Shown: one piece after another, positions 26,335 through 35,576 of the stretch
Layout: every line of letters begins with the position of its first letter
Position numbering within the stretch: the stretch's first letter is position 1
From: Pseudomonadota bacterium
Lineage (GTDB): Bacteria > Bdellovibrionota > UBA1018 > CAIMNF01
Reading direction: 5' to 3'
DNA length: 42,551 nt
NCBI GenBank assembly: GCA_027486675.1
Contig: JAIXOQ010000023.1
Coordinates: 1 to 42,551 of the forward strand
The notes under the pieces: generated by a model
The model's database searches: none
Told to the model about the DNA's origin: nothing
What the model saw: the letters and a program-made list of their open reading frames with translations, nothing else
Translations under genes and position numbers: made by a program

Positions 26335-27939
26335 TCATCTTAACTTTCTATGAAACAACGAAACTATTTCAAGAGTTGTTTCGAGCTTAAAGCATTTTGC
26401 CCAAAATATAATGAAGGCGACCCCTGCGACCATGGCCCCAAAAACATAGGGTAAGAGCGCGAGCCCAGAGCCGTCCGGAAGCCTATCCGAAGCCATTTTC
26501 ATCAAAAAATAAAGAATAAGACCCCCCAACCCGTGCAAAAAGACACGGCCGAGCCAACGCAACGGTAAGTCCCTACTCCCCATGGACCTCAGCCGTTGGT
26601 CCGCAAAAAATCCAAGCAGCACCGCGTTGAGAATCGCAGTCAGCGAGGTCCCGAGCGCCAAACCCGCAAACCCTAAGTGTCGAATGAGTATTAAATTGAG
26701 CCCAAGATTGGCAACCACACTAAAGACACTGGAAATAACCGCGACACGAGTGATTCCTATGGCGTAGCACGCAGGAACCAATACCTTCACCGCACTATAA
26801 AAGCCTAATCCCACAGCATAAAAGGCCAGCGCATGAGCGGTCGCGACCGTATCGGTCTGGGTAAAGACGCCGCGCTCATAGAGCAAAGACACAATAGGAA
26901 CACCAAACCCAGCAAGACCCGCCGCTGCGGCAAAATTAATCGAAAGAACCCGCTCCAAAGCGACCTCAATCGCCTTTCTGGCACTTGCAAAGTCATTTTT
27001 AATCCAGTGGCCACTCACCGTCGGAAGCGCAGCACTGGCAAGAGCCACACCGAAGACCCCGATCGGGAACTGCATCAGTCGAAACGAATAATTGAGCCAC
27101 GAGACAGCCCCCTGTCCCTCCCCCGTCGCAAGCACACTATTGACCAGGATATTGATTTGCGTTGCCGCAAGTCCCAGAGTTCCGGGGACCATCAGCAGCA
27201 TCATGCGTCTCAATTCGGGATCCTGTCGCAGCCTAGAGATCAGAGGTGACGACCAAGAGAAACGAAAGCCTTCCCGAAAGAGGAGAGGCAGCTGAACGAG
27301 TAACTGGCAGAGCCCCCCGATCACGACCCCAAATGCCATCACTTCAATGCGCTCCATTCCAAAAGAATCGGCAAAGGGGAGTAGGACCAAGCCAACAAAA
27401 ATTGAAACCGCATTGAACGCTGCAGAGCTTGCTGCGGGAATGAAAAATTTTCCGCAGGCGTTCAGCAGCGCCATCACGGCAGCAGCCAGCGCCACAAGAG
27501 GAAAGAAGGGCATCATCTCTCTAGTCAGACGTACAGTGAGTTCGAACTTGCCTGGGACGTCTCGGTAGTCGCTGGCATAGACGGTCACCAAATCTTCAGC
27601 GAAAATAAATCCGAGAAAGGCAATAGCGGACACAACTAGGAGCAGGACCACAAATACTCGAGTCGCAAGCTGCCAACCCCGCGCTTCCCCTCCGACCGAT
27701 CGAGCTTTTAAGAAAGTTGGGACCAAGGCTGCACTCATCGCACCTTCGGCAAAGAGGTCTCGCAGCAGATTTGGAATCCTAAAGGCGATTTGAAATGCAT
27801 CACTTGCGTGAGTGGCGCCGAACCAGGCCGCAAAGACTTGCTCCCGGACTAAGCCGAGCACGCGGCTCATCATCACTGCGACGCTCATCGCGCCTGCGGA
27901 CTTTAAGTCACTGCGTTCGGAAACGCCTTTTGCAGCCAC
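26335..27939 (-). CDS. murJ: Lipid II flippase MurJ
   Basis: A 534-residue polytopic membrane protein of the MOP superfamily that moves lipid II across the inner membrane. Family motifs include SVAVMMSRVLGLVREQVFAAWFG and DAFQIAFRIPNLLRDLFAEGAMSAALVPTF at the N-terminus, with Arg residues in TM1 and around 50 that line the cavity, and later GVFGVALASAALPTVSGHW. The start is GTG 27939, which overlaps the upstream gene end by 37 bases. It is the last but one gene of the minus-strand run that also contains the biotin-carboxylase-like protein. Confidence 0.95.
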   Translation of the reverse strand: MAAKGVSERSDLKSAGAMSVAVMMSRVLGLVREQVFAAWFGATHASDAFQIAFRIPNLLRDLFAEGAMSAALVPTFLKARSVGGEARGWQLATRVFVVLLLVVSAIAFLGFIFAEDLVTVYASDYRDVPGKFELTVRLTREMMPFFPLVALAAAVMALLNACGKFFIPAASSAAFNAVSIFVGLVLLPFADSFGMERIEVMAFGVVIGGLCQLLVQLPLLFREGFRFSWSSPLISRLRQDPELRRMMLLMVPGTLGLAATQINILVNSVLATGEGQGAVSWLNYSFRLMQFPIGVFGVALASAALPTVSGHWIKNDFASARKAIEVALERVLSINFAAAAGLAGFGVPIVSLLYERGVFTQTDTVATAHALAFYAVGLGFYSAVKVLVPACYAIGITRVAVISSVFSVVANLGLNLILIRHLGFAGLALGTSLTAILNAVLLGFFADQRLRSMGSRDLPLRWLGRVFLHGLGGLILYFLMKMASDRLPDGSGLALLPYVFGAMVAGVAFIIFWAKCFKLETTLEIVSLFHRKLR

Positions 27940-28208
27940 TTTTGAATCCCTTCATCAATTTTTCCGCGAAACGGAGAAGCCAAAAGACTCAGCTTCACGT
28001 CAACGGCGACTTGGCCGGATTGCGCAACAAGACTGCCGCTTGCCATACCGGCTTTAAAAGTCACCGACTTTGAAGCGGGCTGACAATCGATCGTGAAATC
28101 ACCCAAGGGGGTTTTCTTGAGGAACGCGTCGATCTGAGTCGATATAGCGGTATAAATTGCTTCCGCAGACTGTCCGGGGACTTCATAAGTCTTTTGATGT
28201 TTGGCCAT
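27903..28208 (-). CDS. Small PHA-granule-regulator-like protein
   Basis: A 101-residue protein. The strand-rich segment KSVTFKAGMASGSLVAQSGQVAVDVKLSLLASPFRGKIDEGIQKWLQKAFP resembles the polyhydroxyalkanoic acid granule-region family (PHA_gran_rgn), which has small alpha/beta proteins ending in an amphipathic helix. The match is by pattern only. No PHA synthase is visible. It lies 3 bases after the biotin-carboxylase-like gene and overlaps murJ, so the three are likely one transcript. Confidence 0.5.
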   Translation of the reverse strand: MAKHQKTYEVPGQSAEAIYTAISTQIDAFLKKTPLGDFTIDCQPASKSVTFKAGMASGSLVAQSGQVAVDVKLSLLASPFRGKIDEGIQKWLQKAFPNAVT

Positions 28209-28211
28209 ATT

Positions 28212-30143
28212 CTAGGATTCCTTTGTTTCGATGACTTCAAGCTCGGCAAGTTCTTGCCCCACAACGACAACATCTTCGGGCCTTACTTTGAGTTTCTTCA
28301 CACAAACGGTCACAGGCAGACGATGACTGACCAACTGCTCTAGGGATTGGATCACTAAAACATTGGTCCTCGGCGAAACCACACTGCCCTCTTTCACAAA
28401 AATAGAATGCACAACACCGGACACAAGTGCCATGAGCTGAGGTGAATCGCCGCGGCTTGAACGACGGATAGAAATAAACCACTGATTCATCCGCACAATC
28501 CAACGGGTATCGCTCAGAGCAGCGATTGCCACACGTATAGGCGTAATCGACCCAGACTCCAAAGTACCAGCGACACATTTTTTCGCATGGGCCTGAACAG
28601 CATCTTGTCGATCCACCCATATGACCCGTTCCGACTCTGGTAGCACTTTATGATTCATCCACATCCAAGACTGATTGTCCGCAAGGGGACCGGCCAACTG
28701 CTCCACAAGTGCAGAGGCGATGCCCAACCAACCTTCAGGCGGAGCCGATTTGGGAATGAATTCGTGATCTACAAATCCGGAGTAAAAAACCCCCTCATCT
28801 ACCCAAGCGTGAGTGAGCAGTTCGTCCAAAAATCTTTCATTGGTCTGAATCGTTCCCGACACCCAAAGTTTACGAAGCGACTGCCGGGCCAAAGCCAAAG
28901 CCTCATCCCAAGATTCGGCAACTGCCGTCAATTGGCCTAGGACCCCGATCGACTGCCACGAAACACTTTCGCCCGGCAAAATATCCCATGAAAAGTCCAC
29001 GCTCGAAGTCGACGTTTGCGCTGCGAATGGCTCGCTCAGTTCCCACACCCAACCCGGGTGCGGAAGTCGCAATACGGGGTCTTCTGCATAGAGTTTTAGG
29101 TTGAGCCCCACCTTCTTGATCGGTGCGTCGAGTGCTTTACGTTTTGGGGCACGGGGATGTAATTCAGGAGCGAGTGTGTAAAGTTGCCAAGCGACAGCGG
29201 ACGTATTGTCCACATTTTCCCAAAGGCTAAATCCATAGTTGAGCCGAGATAATCCTTCTGAAAGATAAACCCGTCTGCCATCGGCATAAAAGACCAATAT
29301 CCCAACACCCACATAATCGATGGCCTGCAGAAGCTTGCGCGTGTGTCCATGAATCGTATCTTGAACCGTTTCATCGATCAGTTGCGCGGGGCAAACATCG
29401 ATCCAACTTTTACCTTGAAACTGAAGGGACCCATCGATGGTTGAAAATAGCTCACAAACACCCGCGCGGGTTCGTGCAAACGGCTGCACATAACACCGGG
29501 CGCCGTCTAAGACTCGCTCGACAAAAAGCATCGCTTCGCCCGAACGCTCCCTGAGCTGTTCCAACCAAAGGGGCACCCACTCTTCAAGGTCCTTTGGGTC
29601 ACGGATCGTGCGCACACCATAACCACCGCGCACTCGGAAAGCGGATTTCAGCACAAAAGGATATAGTGCGTCGTCCTTGCGCCCAGTGGACTTCAAATAT
29701 TCCTTGAGTTCTCGTACTGAAAAGAGCGGGTCTTCTCCCAGCATGAGGTTCGGAATGCCAAGCTCGAGCGCTTTCTTCTGAAGCAGCAGAGTGTTCGCAA
29801 ACAAGCCGACACTTTTTGCACGAGGGATGATGGCCTCGCATCCAAAAGATTCAATGATGCCTTGAAACTCAGCTCTTTCTGCCCAATCCGTCACCCCAGG
29901 ATGGACCCATCGAGCACCCGTGCCCAAGACTCTAAAGGCGCGCAGTGCAGCACCAAAAAGGTCTTTAGCGTCTGGGTCAATCGGATCAGGTATCGTTAAG
30001 TCCGCACCCAGCTCGCTGAGCCGTACACCGTGAAGCCCGAAAGACTCGAGTTCCGAAATGATACGTTCCCGAACGACTCCCGAACCCAATACAAGGATTT
30101 TCGGAGAATCCGGAGGTGAATCTTCTGCAAGACTTGCGCGCAT
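28212..30143 (-). CDS. Biotin-carboxylase-like ATP-grasp protein with degenerate biotinyl domain
   Basis: A 643-residue protein laid out as a biotin carboxylase (about 15-470) followed by a carrier domain (about 565-640). The ATP-grasp part has FVLKSAFRVRGGYGVRTI, LFVERVLDG and AIDYVGVGILVFYADGRRVYLSEGLSRLNYG. Aligned to E. coli AccC, Glu288 and Arg292 are kept (E296, R300), but Asn290 is Leu298, the catalytic base Glu296 is Gly304, and Arg338 is Lys350. In the carrier domain the biotinylation motif MKM is replaced by LEQ (lysine position is Glu602). It is therefore probably not a working carboxylase, perhaps another ligase or a scaffold. It shares a 47-base divergent gap with the rsm22-like gene. 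Confidence 0.8.
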   Translation of the reverse strand: MRASLAEDSPPDSPKILVLGSGVVRERIISELESFGLHGVRLSELGADLTIPDPIDPDAKDLFGAALRAFRVLGTGARWVHPGVTDWAERAEFQGIIESFGCEAIIPRAKSVGLFANTLLLQKKALELGIPNLMLGEDPLFSVRELKEYLKSTGRKDDALYPFVLKSAFRVRGGYGVRTIRDPKDLEEWVPLWLEQLRERSGEAMLFVERVLDGARCYVQPFARTRAGVCELFSTIDGSLQFQGKSWIDVCPAQLIDETVQDTIHGHTRKLLQAIDYVGVGILVFYADGRRVYLSEGLSRLNYGFSLWENVDNTSAVAWQLYTLAPELHPRAPKRKALDAPIKKVGLNLKLYAEDPVLRLPHPGWVWELSEPFAAQTSTSSVDFSWDILPGESVSWQSIGVLGQLTAVAESWDEALALARQSLRKLWVSGTIQTNERFLDELLTHAWVDEGVFYSGFVDHEFIPKSAPPEGWLGIASALVEQLAGPLADNQSWMWMNHKVLPESERVIWVDRQDAVQAHAKKCVAGTLESGSITPIRVAIAALSDTRWIVRMNQWFISIRRSSRGDSPQLMALVSGVVHSIFVKEGSVVSPRTNVLVIQSLEQLVSHRLPVTVCVKKLKVRPEDVVVVGQELAELEVIETKES

Positions 30144-30190
30144 GAGGTGTATCCAGGGTACCTGGCCCCGCGCTACACTGAAAGCTTACC

Positions 30191-31462
30191 GTGAGAATTT
30201 CTGAGGCCTTTTCCCGTAGTTTCGAAGATGAATTCGACACCCGACTCGCTGAGTTCCTGGTGGAGCAAAAATATCTAAGCAATGTCGAGGACTTGCGCTC
30301 AAGGCGGTACGTCGCGCGTTCGATCATTCCTCATATAAAAACTCTTTCAGATCACTTCAACAGGATGAACTCCGATGCCCCGGGACTGGATGGCACAGCG
30401 TACTGGGCGGAGTCCAGCAACGATGCGAATCGGCGGCTTGCCTACTTTCTTGCTTATGCGATTCCAAACGCCTTTAAAGTCGCAAGTATTCTTCATGAAA
30501 TCTCGCGTTTAGGATTTAAGAATAAAGGCTCGATTCAATCCGTCATTGAGCTCGGTGCCGGACCCGCAGCAGGCGCCGCTGGCGTCGTCTTAGCCCACAG
30601 TCGTGATCTCAAGATCACCCCTGCTTTGTCTTTAGACCCAGAGTTTGCGCTTGTAGAGCAAAGAAAAAGTGTCCTCGAACTTGGCTCCGCTTTTCTTCAG
30701 CACTTAAATCCGCGTGCAAGTGTACGCACATTTCCGAGGAGGATCGCATTCGATCAGCCTTGGTTGCCGAAGGCCGCTCCTAAATTTGATCTCGCAATAG
30801 CAAGCTTTGTCTTAAACGAAAGTTCCGTTTCACCCGATACACTTGCGTCCCGCACGGCAGAGTTTGTAGAAAATCACATCACAGAAAACGGACTCCTCCT
30901 CATTGTTGAACCCGCACTTCGCGAACAATCTCGAAGGATGCTCACACTCCGTCAGAAATGGATCGAGCGTGTGGAATTAAACGGCTATGCACAGCGAATA
31001 TTGCTGCCCTGTTTAGGTCATCAAAGCTGTCCGGCGCTCGCGAAAGAAGAGGACTGGTGCCACGAGGACGTGAGTTGGTGGCGTCCAAAATATTTGAGGA
31101 TGATTGAGGAACTCACAGGCTTAGATCGTAAATCTCTGCCGTTTTCTTACTTAGTGATTTCAAAGTCTGCACTCGGAGCGGCGCAAAGTTTTACCAGCCT
31201 GGAAGGCGCAAAGACACTCCACCGCTTGGTCAGCCCTGCGAAATCGATGGGGGGAAGTGCACTCGAATTCTTCACCTGTTCCAGTGAGGACGGGAAACGT
31301 CGGGTGCGGGCAACAAAAGGCACCGTTCAGGGACGTTTTATGCAGCGTGGGGACGTTCTGATCAACGCAGAGGTCCATGGAGCGCCAGAGAGCAGTCAGC
31401 TCGATCAGCTGTCCGCCATCGTTCCACTCATTGACCCCATGACCGACGCCCCGGTAGACTAA
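30191..31462 (+). CDS. Rsm22-family (METTL17-like) methyltransferase
   Basis: A 423-residue protein of the family that in mitochondria supports small-subunit assembly. A SAM-binding-like core is IQSVIELGAGPAAGAAGVVLA (about 115-135), followed by ASFVLNESS and LLLIVEPA. A conserved cysteine region PCLGHQSCPALAKEEDWCHEDV includes C274, C280 and C290, similar to the Fe-S-binding cysteines described for this family. FSYLVISK is a family motif. Bacterial members are thought to act on ribosomes but the substrate is not known. Start is GTG 30191; followed by tatA after 4 bases. Confidence 0.8.
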   Translation: MRISEAFSRSFEDEFDTRLAEFLVEQKYLSNVEDLRSRRYVARSIIPHIKTLSDHFNRMNSDAPGLDGTAYWAESSNDANRRLAYFLAYAIPNAFKVASILHEISRLGFKNKGSIQSVIELGAGPAAGAAGVVLAHSRDLKITPALSLDPEFALVEQRKSVLELGSAFLQHLNPRASVRTFPRRIAFDQPWLPKAAPKFDLAIASFVLNESSVSPDTLASRTAEFVENHITENGLLLIVEPALREQSRRMLTLRQKWIERVELNGYAQRILLPCLGHQSCPALAKEEDWCHEDVSWWRPKYLRMIEELTGLDRKSLPFSYLVISKSALGAAQSFTSLEGAKTLHRLVSPAKSMGGSALEFFTCSSEDGKRRVRATKGTVQGRFMQRGDVLINAEVHGAPESSQLDQLSAIVPLIDPMTDAPVD

Positions 31463-31466
31463 TCGT

Positions 31467-31709
31467 ATGTTTGGCATATCCATGGAACACCTGCTCGTCC
31501 TGGGCGCGATCTTGCTTCTTTTTGGTCCTCGCCGACTTCCTGAGCTCGGCCAGGGATTAGGAAAAGCGATTAAGAATTTTAGAGACGCTTTCACTGGCGT
31601 CGAAGAAGCCAAATACAAGCAACTGAATGCTGAAAAAGAAGCAGCTGCTGTGCAGAACGCACCTGTCGTTCAGGCTGAGAAGAAAAAAGAGCCAGAACAG
31701 CCCTCTTAG
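31467..31709 (+). CDS. tatA: Sec-independent translocase TatA/E subunit
   Basis: An 80-residue protein with a short N-terminal membrane helix (HLLVLGAILLLFGPRRLPELGQGLGKAIKNFRDAF), the hallmark FGPxxLPELGxxLGxAIxxF of TatA, followed by a charged tail. It is the pore-forming subunit of twin-arginine export. TatB and TatC are not in the window. It follows the Rsm22-like gene by four bases, so is likely expressed from the same promoter. The tail is short and Lys/Glu/Gln rich. Confidence 0.93.
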   Translation: MFGISMEHLLVLGAILLLFGPRRLPELGQGLGKAIKNFRDAFTGVEEAKYKQLNAEKEAAAVQNAPVVQAEKKKEPEQPS

Positions 31710-31720
31710 GCTTTAGAAAA

Positions 31721-31766
31721 GAAAAAAGGGTCCTCTGGATCTTCCATCCAAAGGCCCCCCACTCAG
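31721..31766 (-). terminator. Possible terminator for minus-strand transcription
   Basis: An imperfect stem (13-base arms GGGTCCTCTGGAT at 31729-31741 and ATCCAAAGGCCCC following, with two mismatch/wobble positions) lies next to an A-rich run at 31716-31727, which is a T-rich run on the minus strand. It would be about 180 bases downstream of the minus-strand gene at 31943 and also faces tatA. The orientation is inferred. Confidence 0.35.
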
Positions 31767-31942
31767 GTCAAACCGATCAATCCTTTGAAACCCGGTTCCC
31801 GCCGGGAAAATTCCATCCGCTGGAAACGTTTCGACCGCCAACACATATTCTGAATTCGCACTCGGAACCTCATCCATGAGGCCTTCAATCAAAACAGTAG
31901 TTACATGTGAAGAGAATGTCAATCAAGAAAATTATGTATGGT

Positions 31943-32398
31943 TTAAGTCCGGGCACACTGCATACGGATATCGAGGAACTCGCCGCTCTTCATTCGGATC
32001 TTCATCCTCGATCGACTGACCGCTGCGCCAGTCGTGGCGCGAAGCTCTTGAGGCAGAAACAAGGTTGCCTCCCCGATTTGCCCTAAGTCTTTGATTTGAT
32101 ACGGGGAACTCTCCTTCCAATAAGGAGAAATCGACTTGAGAGAGGGGTCAGACCCTATGGGGGACGCAGAATTCTCCCAAAGAGTTTTCTGGATTTGTCC
32201 CTGGGTCTGGGACTCCATTCTTCTAATTGTGAGAGAATCGAGCCGCTCGTCCTTAGAAATCACACCACGCACAACGAAGAAGTTTTTCGCGCGGGGCTGA
32301 ACACAGACGAACGAGCCTATATCAACTTTTGAAGTTGCGAAGCCGTTCAATGAGAACGCGGAGAGGATCAGGAGGGTCCAAATCACTTGGGCGATCAT
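31943..32398 (-). CDS. Exported protein of unknown function
   Basis: A 151-residue protein with a signal peptide (MIAQVIWTLLILSAFSLNGFA). The mature region is beta-strand-like with two cysteines and has no family I recognise. Downstream (31710-31942) I see no convincing gene: a 69-codon minus-strand open frame there lacks a ribosome site and looks accidental. It is divergent from the lipoprotein at 32517. Confidence 0.6.
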   Translation of the reverse strand: MIAQVIWTLLILSAFSLNGFATSKVDIGSFVCVQPRAKNFFVVRGVISKDERLDSLTIRRMESQTQGQIQKTLWENSASPIGSDPSLKSISPYWKESSPYQIKDLGQIGEATLFLPQELRATTGAAVSRSRMKIRMKSGEFLDIRMQCART

Positions 32399-32459
32399 GC
32401 ACCCGGGGTTTTACCCTGACCAACACTTTGTGGTCAAACTATATTTGTCAGTTATTTTC

Positions 32460-32488
32460 TTGACTGTTTAAGTCGGAAGTGGTTAAAT
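32460..32488 (+). promoter_or_regulatory. Sigma70-like promoter for the lipoprotein at 32517
   Basis: TTGACT (32460-32465), a 17-base spacer and TTAAAT (32483-32488), close to the consensus hexamers (5/6 and 4/6). It lies about 28 bases upstream of a start codon that has a good GGAGG five bases in front. The matching is by eye. Confidence 0.5.
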
Positions 32489-32516
32489 GCTACAAAAGTT
32501 TGCCTTGGAGGATCCT

Positions 32517-33734
32517 ATGAAATCACCGTTTAACTCGCTTGTCACCCGAAGCCTCATGTACTCAGTCATGATCTTGGCCTTAAATGCCTGCAACTCACAC
32601 GGAGTAAAGAAGGTTACAGGCGGTGCCAATCAGTCGATTGGAGACGGATCTCAAAAGGACCTGATTCTTTCGGAACGGGCAGGCGCATACTCGAATTCGG
32701 ATCTGTCGTTATCGATGGGGAAAAATGGATTGCTTCAGATCGCTCACTTGAGCGGTCCTTCAGCTGCCTATCTTTTTGGTGAATTGGGCATTGTAGCGGA
32801 AGAAAGCGATGCGATTACCGTTGGAAAAGTGATCTACAATGTGAAGGCAAAAGTAGGAGCTGGAACCGAGTGCCGCGAACTGAGCCCCCAAGACACTGCG
32901 TCTAAAAAAGAAAAGATTTACGATTGCCGCATTGGGTATTCCCCAAAAACCGGGATCGTTGGCCGCATCTCTCCTCCTTATGCGGGAGAAAAAGTCATTA
33001 CAGACGTGAAAGAAGTCAAAAAGGATTCTTCATTCAAGGGCTCTTTAAAAGGTGCACTGACTGCAAACCTCGTGATCACAAAGGGTGAAAAGAAAGCCTT
33101 GATCGTGATCAATGAAGCGAGCGCTGTGTTTAGTAAAATGGATGGCGTCGCTTCAGTTCCGCTAACGAAGCCTAAACATACAGATGGAAAATCGGAACGG
33201 AAGACTGCCCCGCACGTGATGATCAGACAAGATGCCATGAAAGATTCTTTAGAGCCGGTCACTACCGCTGGAATCCTGATCAGCTTAGAAGACGGGAGTG
33301 CAATCTTAAATGAAGGCACGAAAGCAGGAGACAGCACGGTAGAAGATATTGAAGAGGGCGTTCCGGCTTCTGAGGAAGAACCTAAGAACCCAGTAGTTCA
33401 AGTCATTTTTGAAAAGCTAGAGGTCTCCCCAGTAGACAAAAAGACCCTAAAGCTGAGCTACCAAGTGACAGGTGCAGATGGAAAATCGAGCATCGGAGCA
33501 CGTGTTGAAGTCGCTGGTGAGATTTCTGAGGGAGCTCAAGTGTGCATGATGGATCAAGCGCTAGATCTTGACCCAACAAAAACCTCCCTGGTTTTAACCG
33601 TAAACAACGAAGCAACCCCGACTGAGATCAACGTCTATGGAATTGATGCCGGCATCAACTGCCTTTACGAATCAAAACTAACAGATATCAAGATCGTTTG
33701 GGATGCCTGCCAACCAGCTCCGCAGGTGCTGTAA
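32517..33734 (+). CDS. Hypothetical lipoprotein
   Basis: About 405 residues. The signal sequence RSLMYSVMILALNAC is a lipoprotein signal with the lipobox LNAC. The mature protein has a Ser/Gly/Asn-rich start, then a beta-rich domain (TVGKVIYNVKAKVGAGTECRELSP), a linker very rich in Glu (VEDIEEGVPASEEEPKNPVVQ) and a C-terminal domain with LKLSYQVTGADGKSSIGARVEVAGEISEGA. Cysteines appear in C-x(n)-C spacing that could form disulfides. No family recognised; it is likely an envelope protein. ATG 32517 is preferred because GGAGG lies five bases upstream; an in-frame ATG at 32487 has no such site. Confidence 0.7.
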   Translation: MKSPFNSLVTRSLMYSVMILALNACNSHGVKKVTGGANQSIGDGSQKDLILSERAGAYSNSDLSLSMGKNGLLQIAHLSGPSAAYLFGELGIVAEESDAITVGKVIYNVKAKVGAGTECRELSPQDTASKKEKIYDCRIGYSPKTGIVGRISPPYAGEKVITDVKEVKKDSSFKGSLKGALTANLVITKGEKKALIVINEASAVFSKMDGVASVPLTKPKHTDGKSERKTAPHVMIRQDAMKDSLEPVTTAGILISLEDGSAILNEGTKAGDSTVEDIEEGVPASEEEPKNPVVQVIFEKLEVSPVDKKTLKLSYQVTGADGKSSIGARVEVAGEISEGAQVCMMDQALDLDPTKTSLVLTVNNEATPTEINVYGIDAGINCLYESKLTDIKIVWDACQPAPQVL

Positions 33735-33740
33735 TCACTA

Positions 33741-34337
33741 CTACTGTCCGAACTCAGGCTCATAAACATGAATAAAGTCGGTCGGGGCATCCATTGCGGG
33801 TGTCCTGACCTCCGACATTTTATTCATCGTATCCACAACCAAAATATGCGCGTGCTGAAGCATCGTTTTTTCCGCATCACTTAAGTTTTGCCGATAACTC
33901 ATTTCTCGAATCACATCTTGCGCAAGGTTTGCGACCTCTGCTTTGGGTTCATTTTGTAACCACATCATCAGATCACTGAGTGCCTCCACCTGATGGCCTG
34001 GGTCCTGACTTTTACTTCGGATGGTCATGAAGCGTGAAACATCGTCTGACGGTGGGTCGCCTTGTGCTTGCTGGGTTGGGGCGGAAGGATTTGTATTGGA
34101 GCCGGTTGCAGAATTTTTCTGTGCGGCTACTCGCATCTCAGCTTTCATGTTCAGCGGAGCAGATTCCAAGAATTTAGCCATGCCTTGGACTAACTTTCTG
34201 GGACTATCAGGGGCTTCTTGAGAGGCACCTTGATCGGGCCGCTGAGATGGAACTTCAGGCAATGAGAACAGCGCGTAGGAGATTGCTCCCACACAGACTG
34301 CGCATGCCACAGATAACCACCGGAAGAACCCACTCAT
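33741..34337 (-). CDS. Membrane-anchored protein of unknown function
   Basis: About 198 residues from ATG 34337, with an N-terminal membrane anchor (FRWLSVACAVCVGAISYALF). A proline/glutamine/serine-rich linker follows (SATGSNTNPSAPTQQAQGDPPSD) and then a helical C-terminal domain (VEALSDLMMWLQNEPKAEVANLAQDVIREM). A start further upstream at 34436 would add a cysteine-rich segment that does not look like signal sequence. Divergent from the gene at 34464. No family recognised. Confidence 0.6.
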   Translation of the reverse strand: MSGFFRWLSVACAVCVGAISYALFSLPEVPSQRPDQGASQEAPDSPRKLVQGMAKFLESAPLNMKAEMRVAAQKNSATGSNTNPSAPTQQAQGDPPSDDVSRFMTIRSKSQDPGHQVEALSDLMMWLQNEPKAEVANLAQDVIREMSYRQNLSDAEKTMLQHAHILVVDTMNKMSEVRTPAMDAPTDFIHVYEPEFGQ

Positions 34338-34463
34338 CTTTAGAGTTATCGGAAGAAGGGGCAAAAAAGCTGAGGATTGACGCGTTGCGCAATCGCAGTC
34401 ATCAACGCAATCCCACTCAAGGTTGACTGGATGCATTCAGATCAGTTATCCGAACTGCTCAAT

Positions 34464-35576
34464 ATGGCCAAAATTTCCCTAAGAACTCCTCTGCTCTTAA
34501 CGTTAGGTGTGCTGACTTTCCTTCAGGGGCACAGCGCCATTGCCGAAACCTTTAAGGACCTTGTGGATAGGATGCTGAGCCTAAAAGGCCCTTCGGTTCA
34601 TCGAGCTGAAATCATTTCGCGAGGGATACTCCCGTATACAACTGACAGTGGAGTAGAAGTCGGAAGCTTACGTAAAGAGTTCGAAGGACCTGCAAACGAT
34701 GAACAAGTGAAAAACCTAAGCCGTTTGATCTTAGGTGCAAACGAAGCCCTTCTCCATTCCTTGCTGCTTCATATGGAACTAAACGGGGCCCCAACTATCC
34801 GGGTCACTTCAGCGACACAGTTTGCAGAGCTTGAAAAAATTGGCGGCGATTGGAGTAGTGCTGACGACAGACACAACTCAGGATACCAGCGACAGTTTAT
34901 CGCAAATGCACTCATCCGTCGCGCGCAGGTCTTCGACGACCTCGAGGATGACGCTTACAGGATTGTTCGCATCTTAGAGCCAGAGGCGATCGATCAGATT
35001 GACGTCGATCACAAGGTTTTCGTGATCAGCGTCGGCCCTAGCAACCGGGCCCCTATTCAAAGCTTAATATCGGTGGATTTACCTCCAAGAACCCAGGCTC
35101 TTTTCAAAATCCACGAAGCGTACAAGGATTTTCTTCTCTGGAATCTCCACGTCTTAAACCACGCCACCCCGCATCACGAAGGGTTCAAGCCAAGCTTGAT
35201 GGCGAGTGTAGAAAAAATGAGACTGCTTGCGTTAAGTTATATCCCAGCGACGAAATCGAGATTGGAAGGATACGAAGAAAAAAGTAACCCCCAAATCGAC
35301 ACAAAAAAATATTCCTGGCAGTCGTATTACAACGAGCTTGTGACTATTTTGGGTCCACCTGATGGGCAGACCAATCCAACTTTGGTCCCGAGCATAGCCG
35401 ATGAGTTTACTGATGGTATCGCTCAGCTGAGGCGAAAATCAGTTCCTTCCACCGAGCACGACAGCCGTGCGGCAGCGCGATTTACAGGGGCCCTGAAAGC
35501 GCTACCTAAAGCTTATCCCGATGGCCAGTACCCAGCGCAGGTACTGGAAGCACTCTTAGACTCATTGTTTATGTAA
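34464..35576 (+). CDS. Exported protein of unknown function, open frame continues past its stop
   Basis: About 370 residues with a signal peptide (SLRTPLLLTLGVLTFLQGHSAIA). The mature protein is helical with a FKIHEAYKDFLLWNLHVL segment and no family that I recognise. The TAA at 35574-35576 is followed, in the same frame, by 110 open codons to a TGA at 35907-35909; this is listed separately. Either the protein was once 481 residues long or the stop is recoded. Start: ATG 34464 gives a clean signal; the upstream in-frame ATG at 34377 would overlap the divergent gene region. Confidence 0.6.
   Translation: MAKISLRTPLLLTLGVLTFLQGHSAIAETFKDLVDRMLSLKGPSVHRAEIISRGILPYTTDSGVEVGSLRKEFEGPANDEQVKNLSRLILGANEALLHSLLLHMELNGAPTIRVTSATQFAELEKIGGDWSSADDRHNSGYQRQFIANALIRRAQVFDDLEDDAYRIVRILEPEAIDQIDVDHKVFVISVGPSNRAPIQSLISVDLPPRTQALFKIHEAYKDFLLWNLHVLNHATPHHEGFKPSLMASVEKMRLLALSYIPATKSRLEGYEEKSNPQIDTKKYSWQSYYNELVTILGPPDGQTNPTLVPSIADEFTDGIAQLRRKSVPSTEHDSRAAARFTGALKALPKAYPDGQYPAQVLEALLDSLFM

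Noticed and set aside
31713-31922. 69-codon minus-strand open frame after tatA
   Set aside because: No ribosome site, repetitive GGP-type end and overlap with the likely terminator; composition not convincing as a gene.
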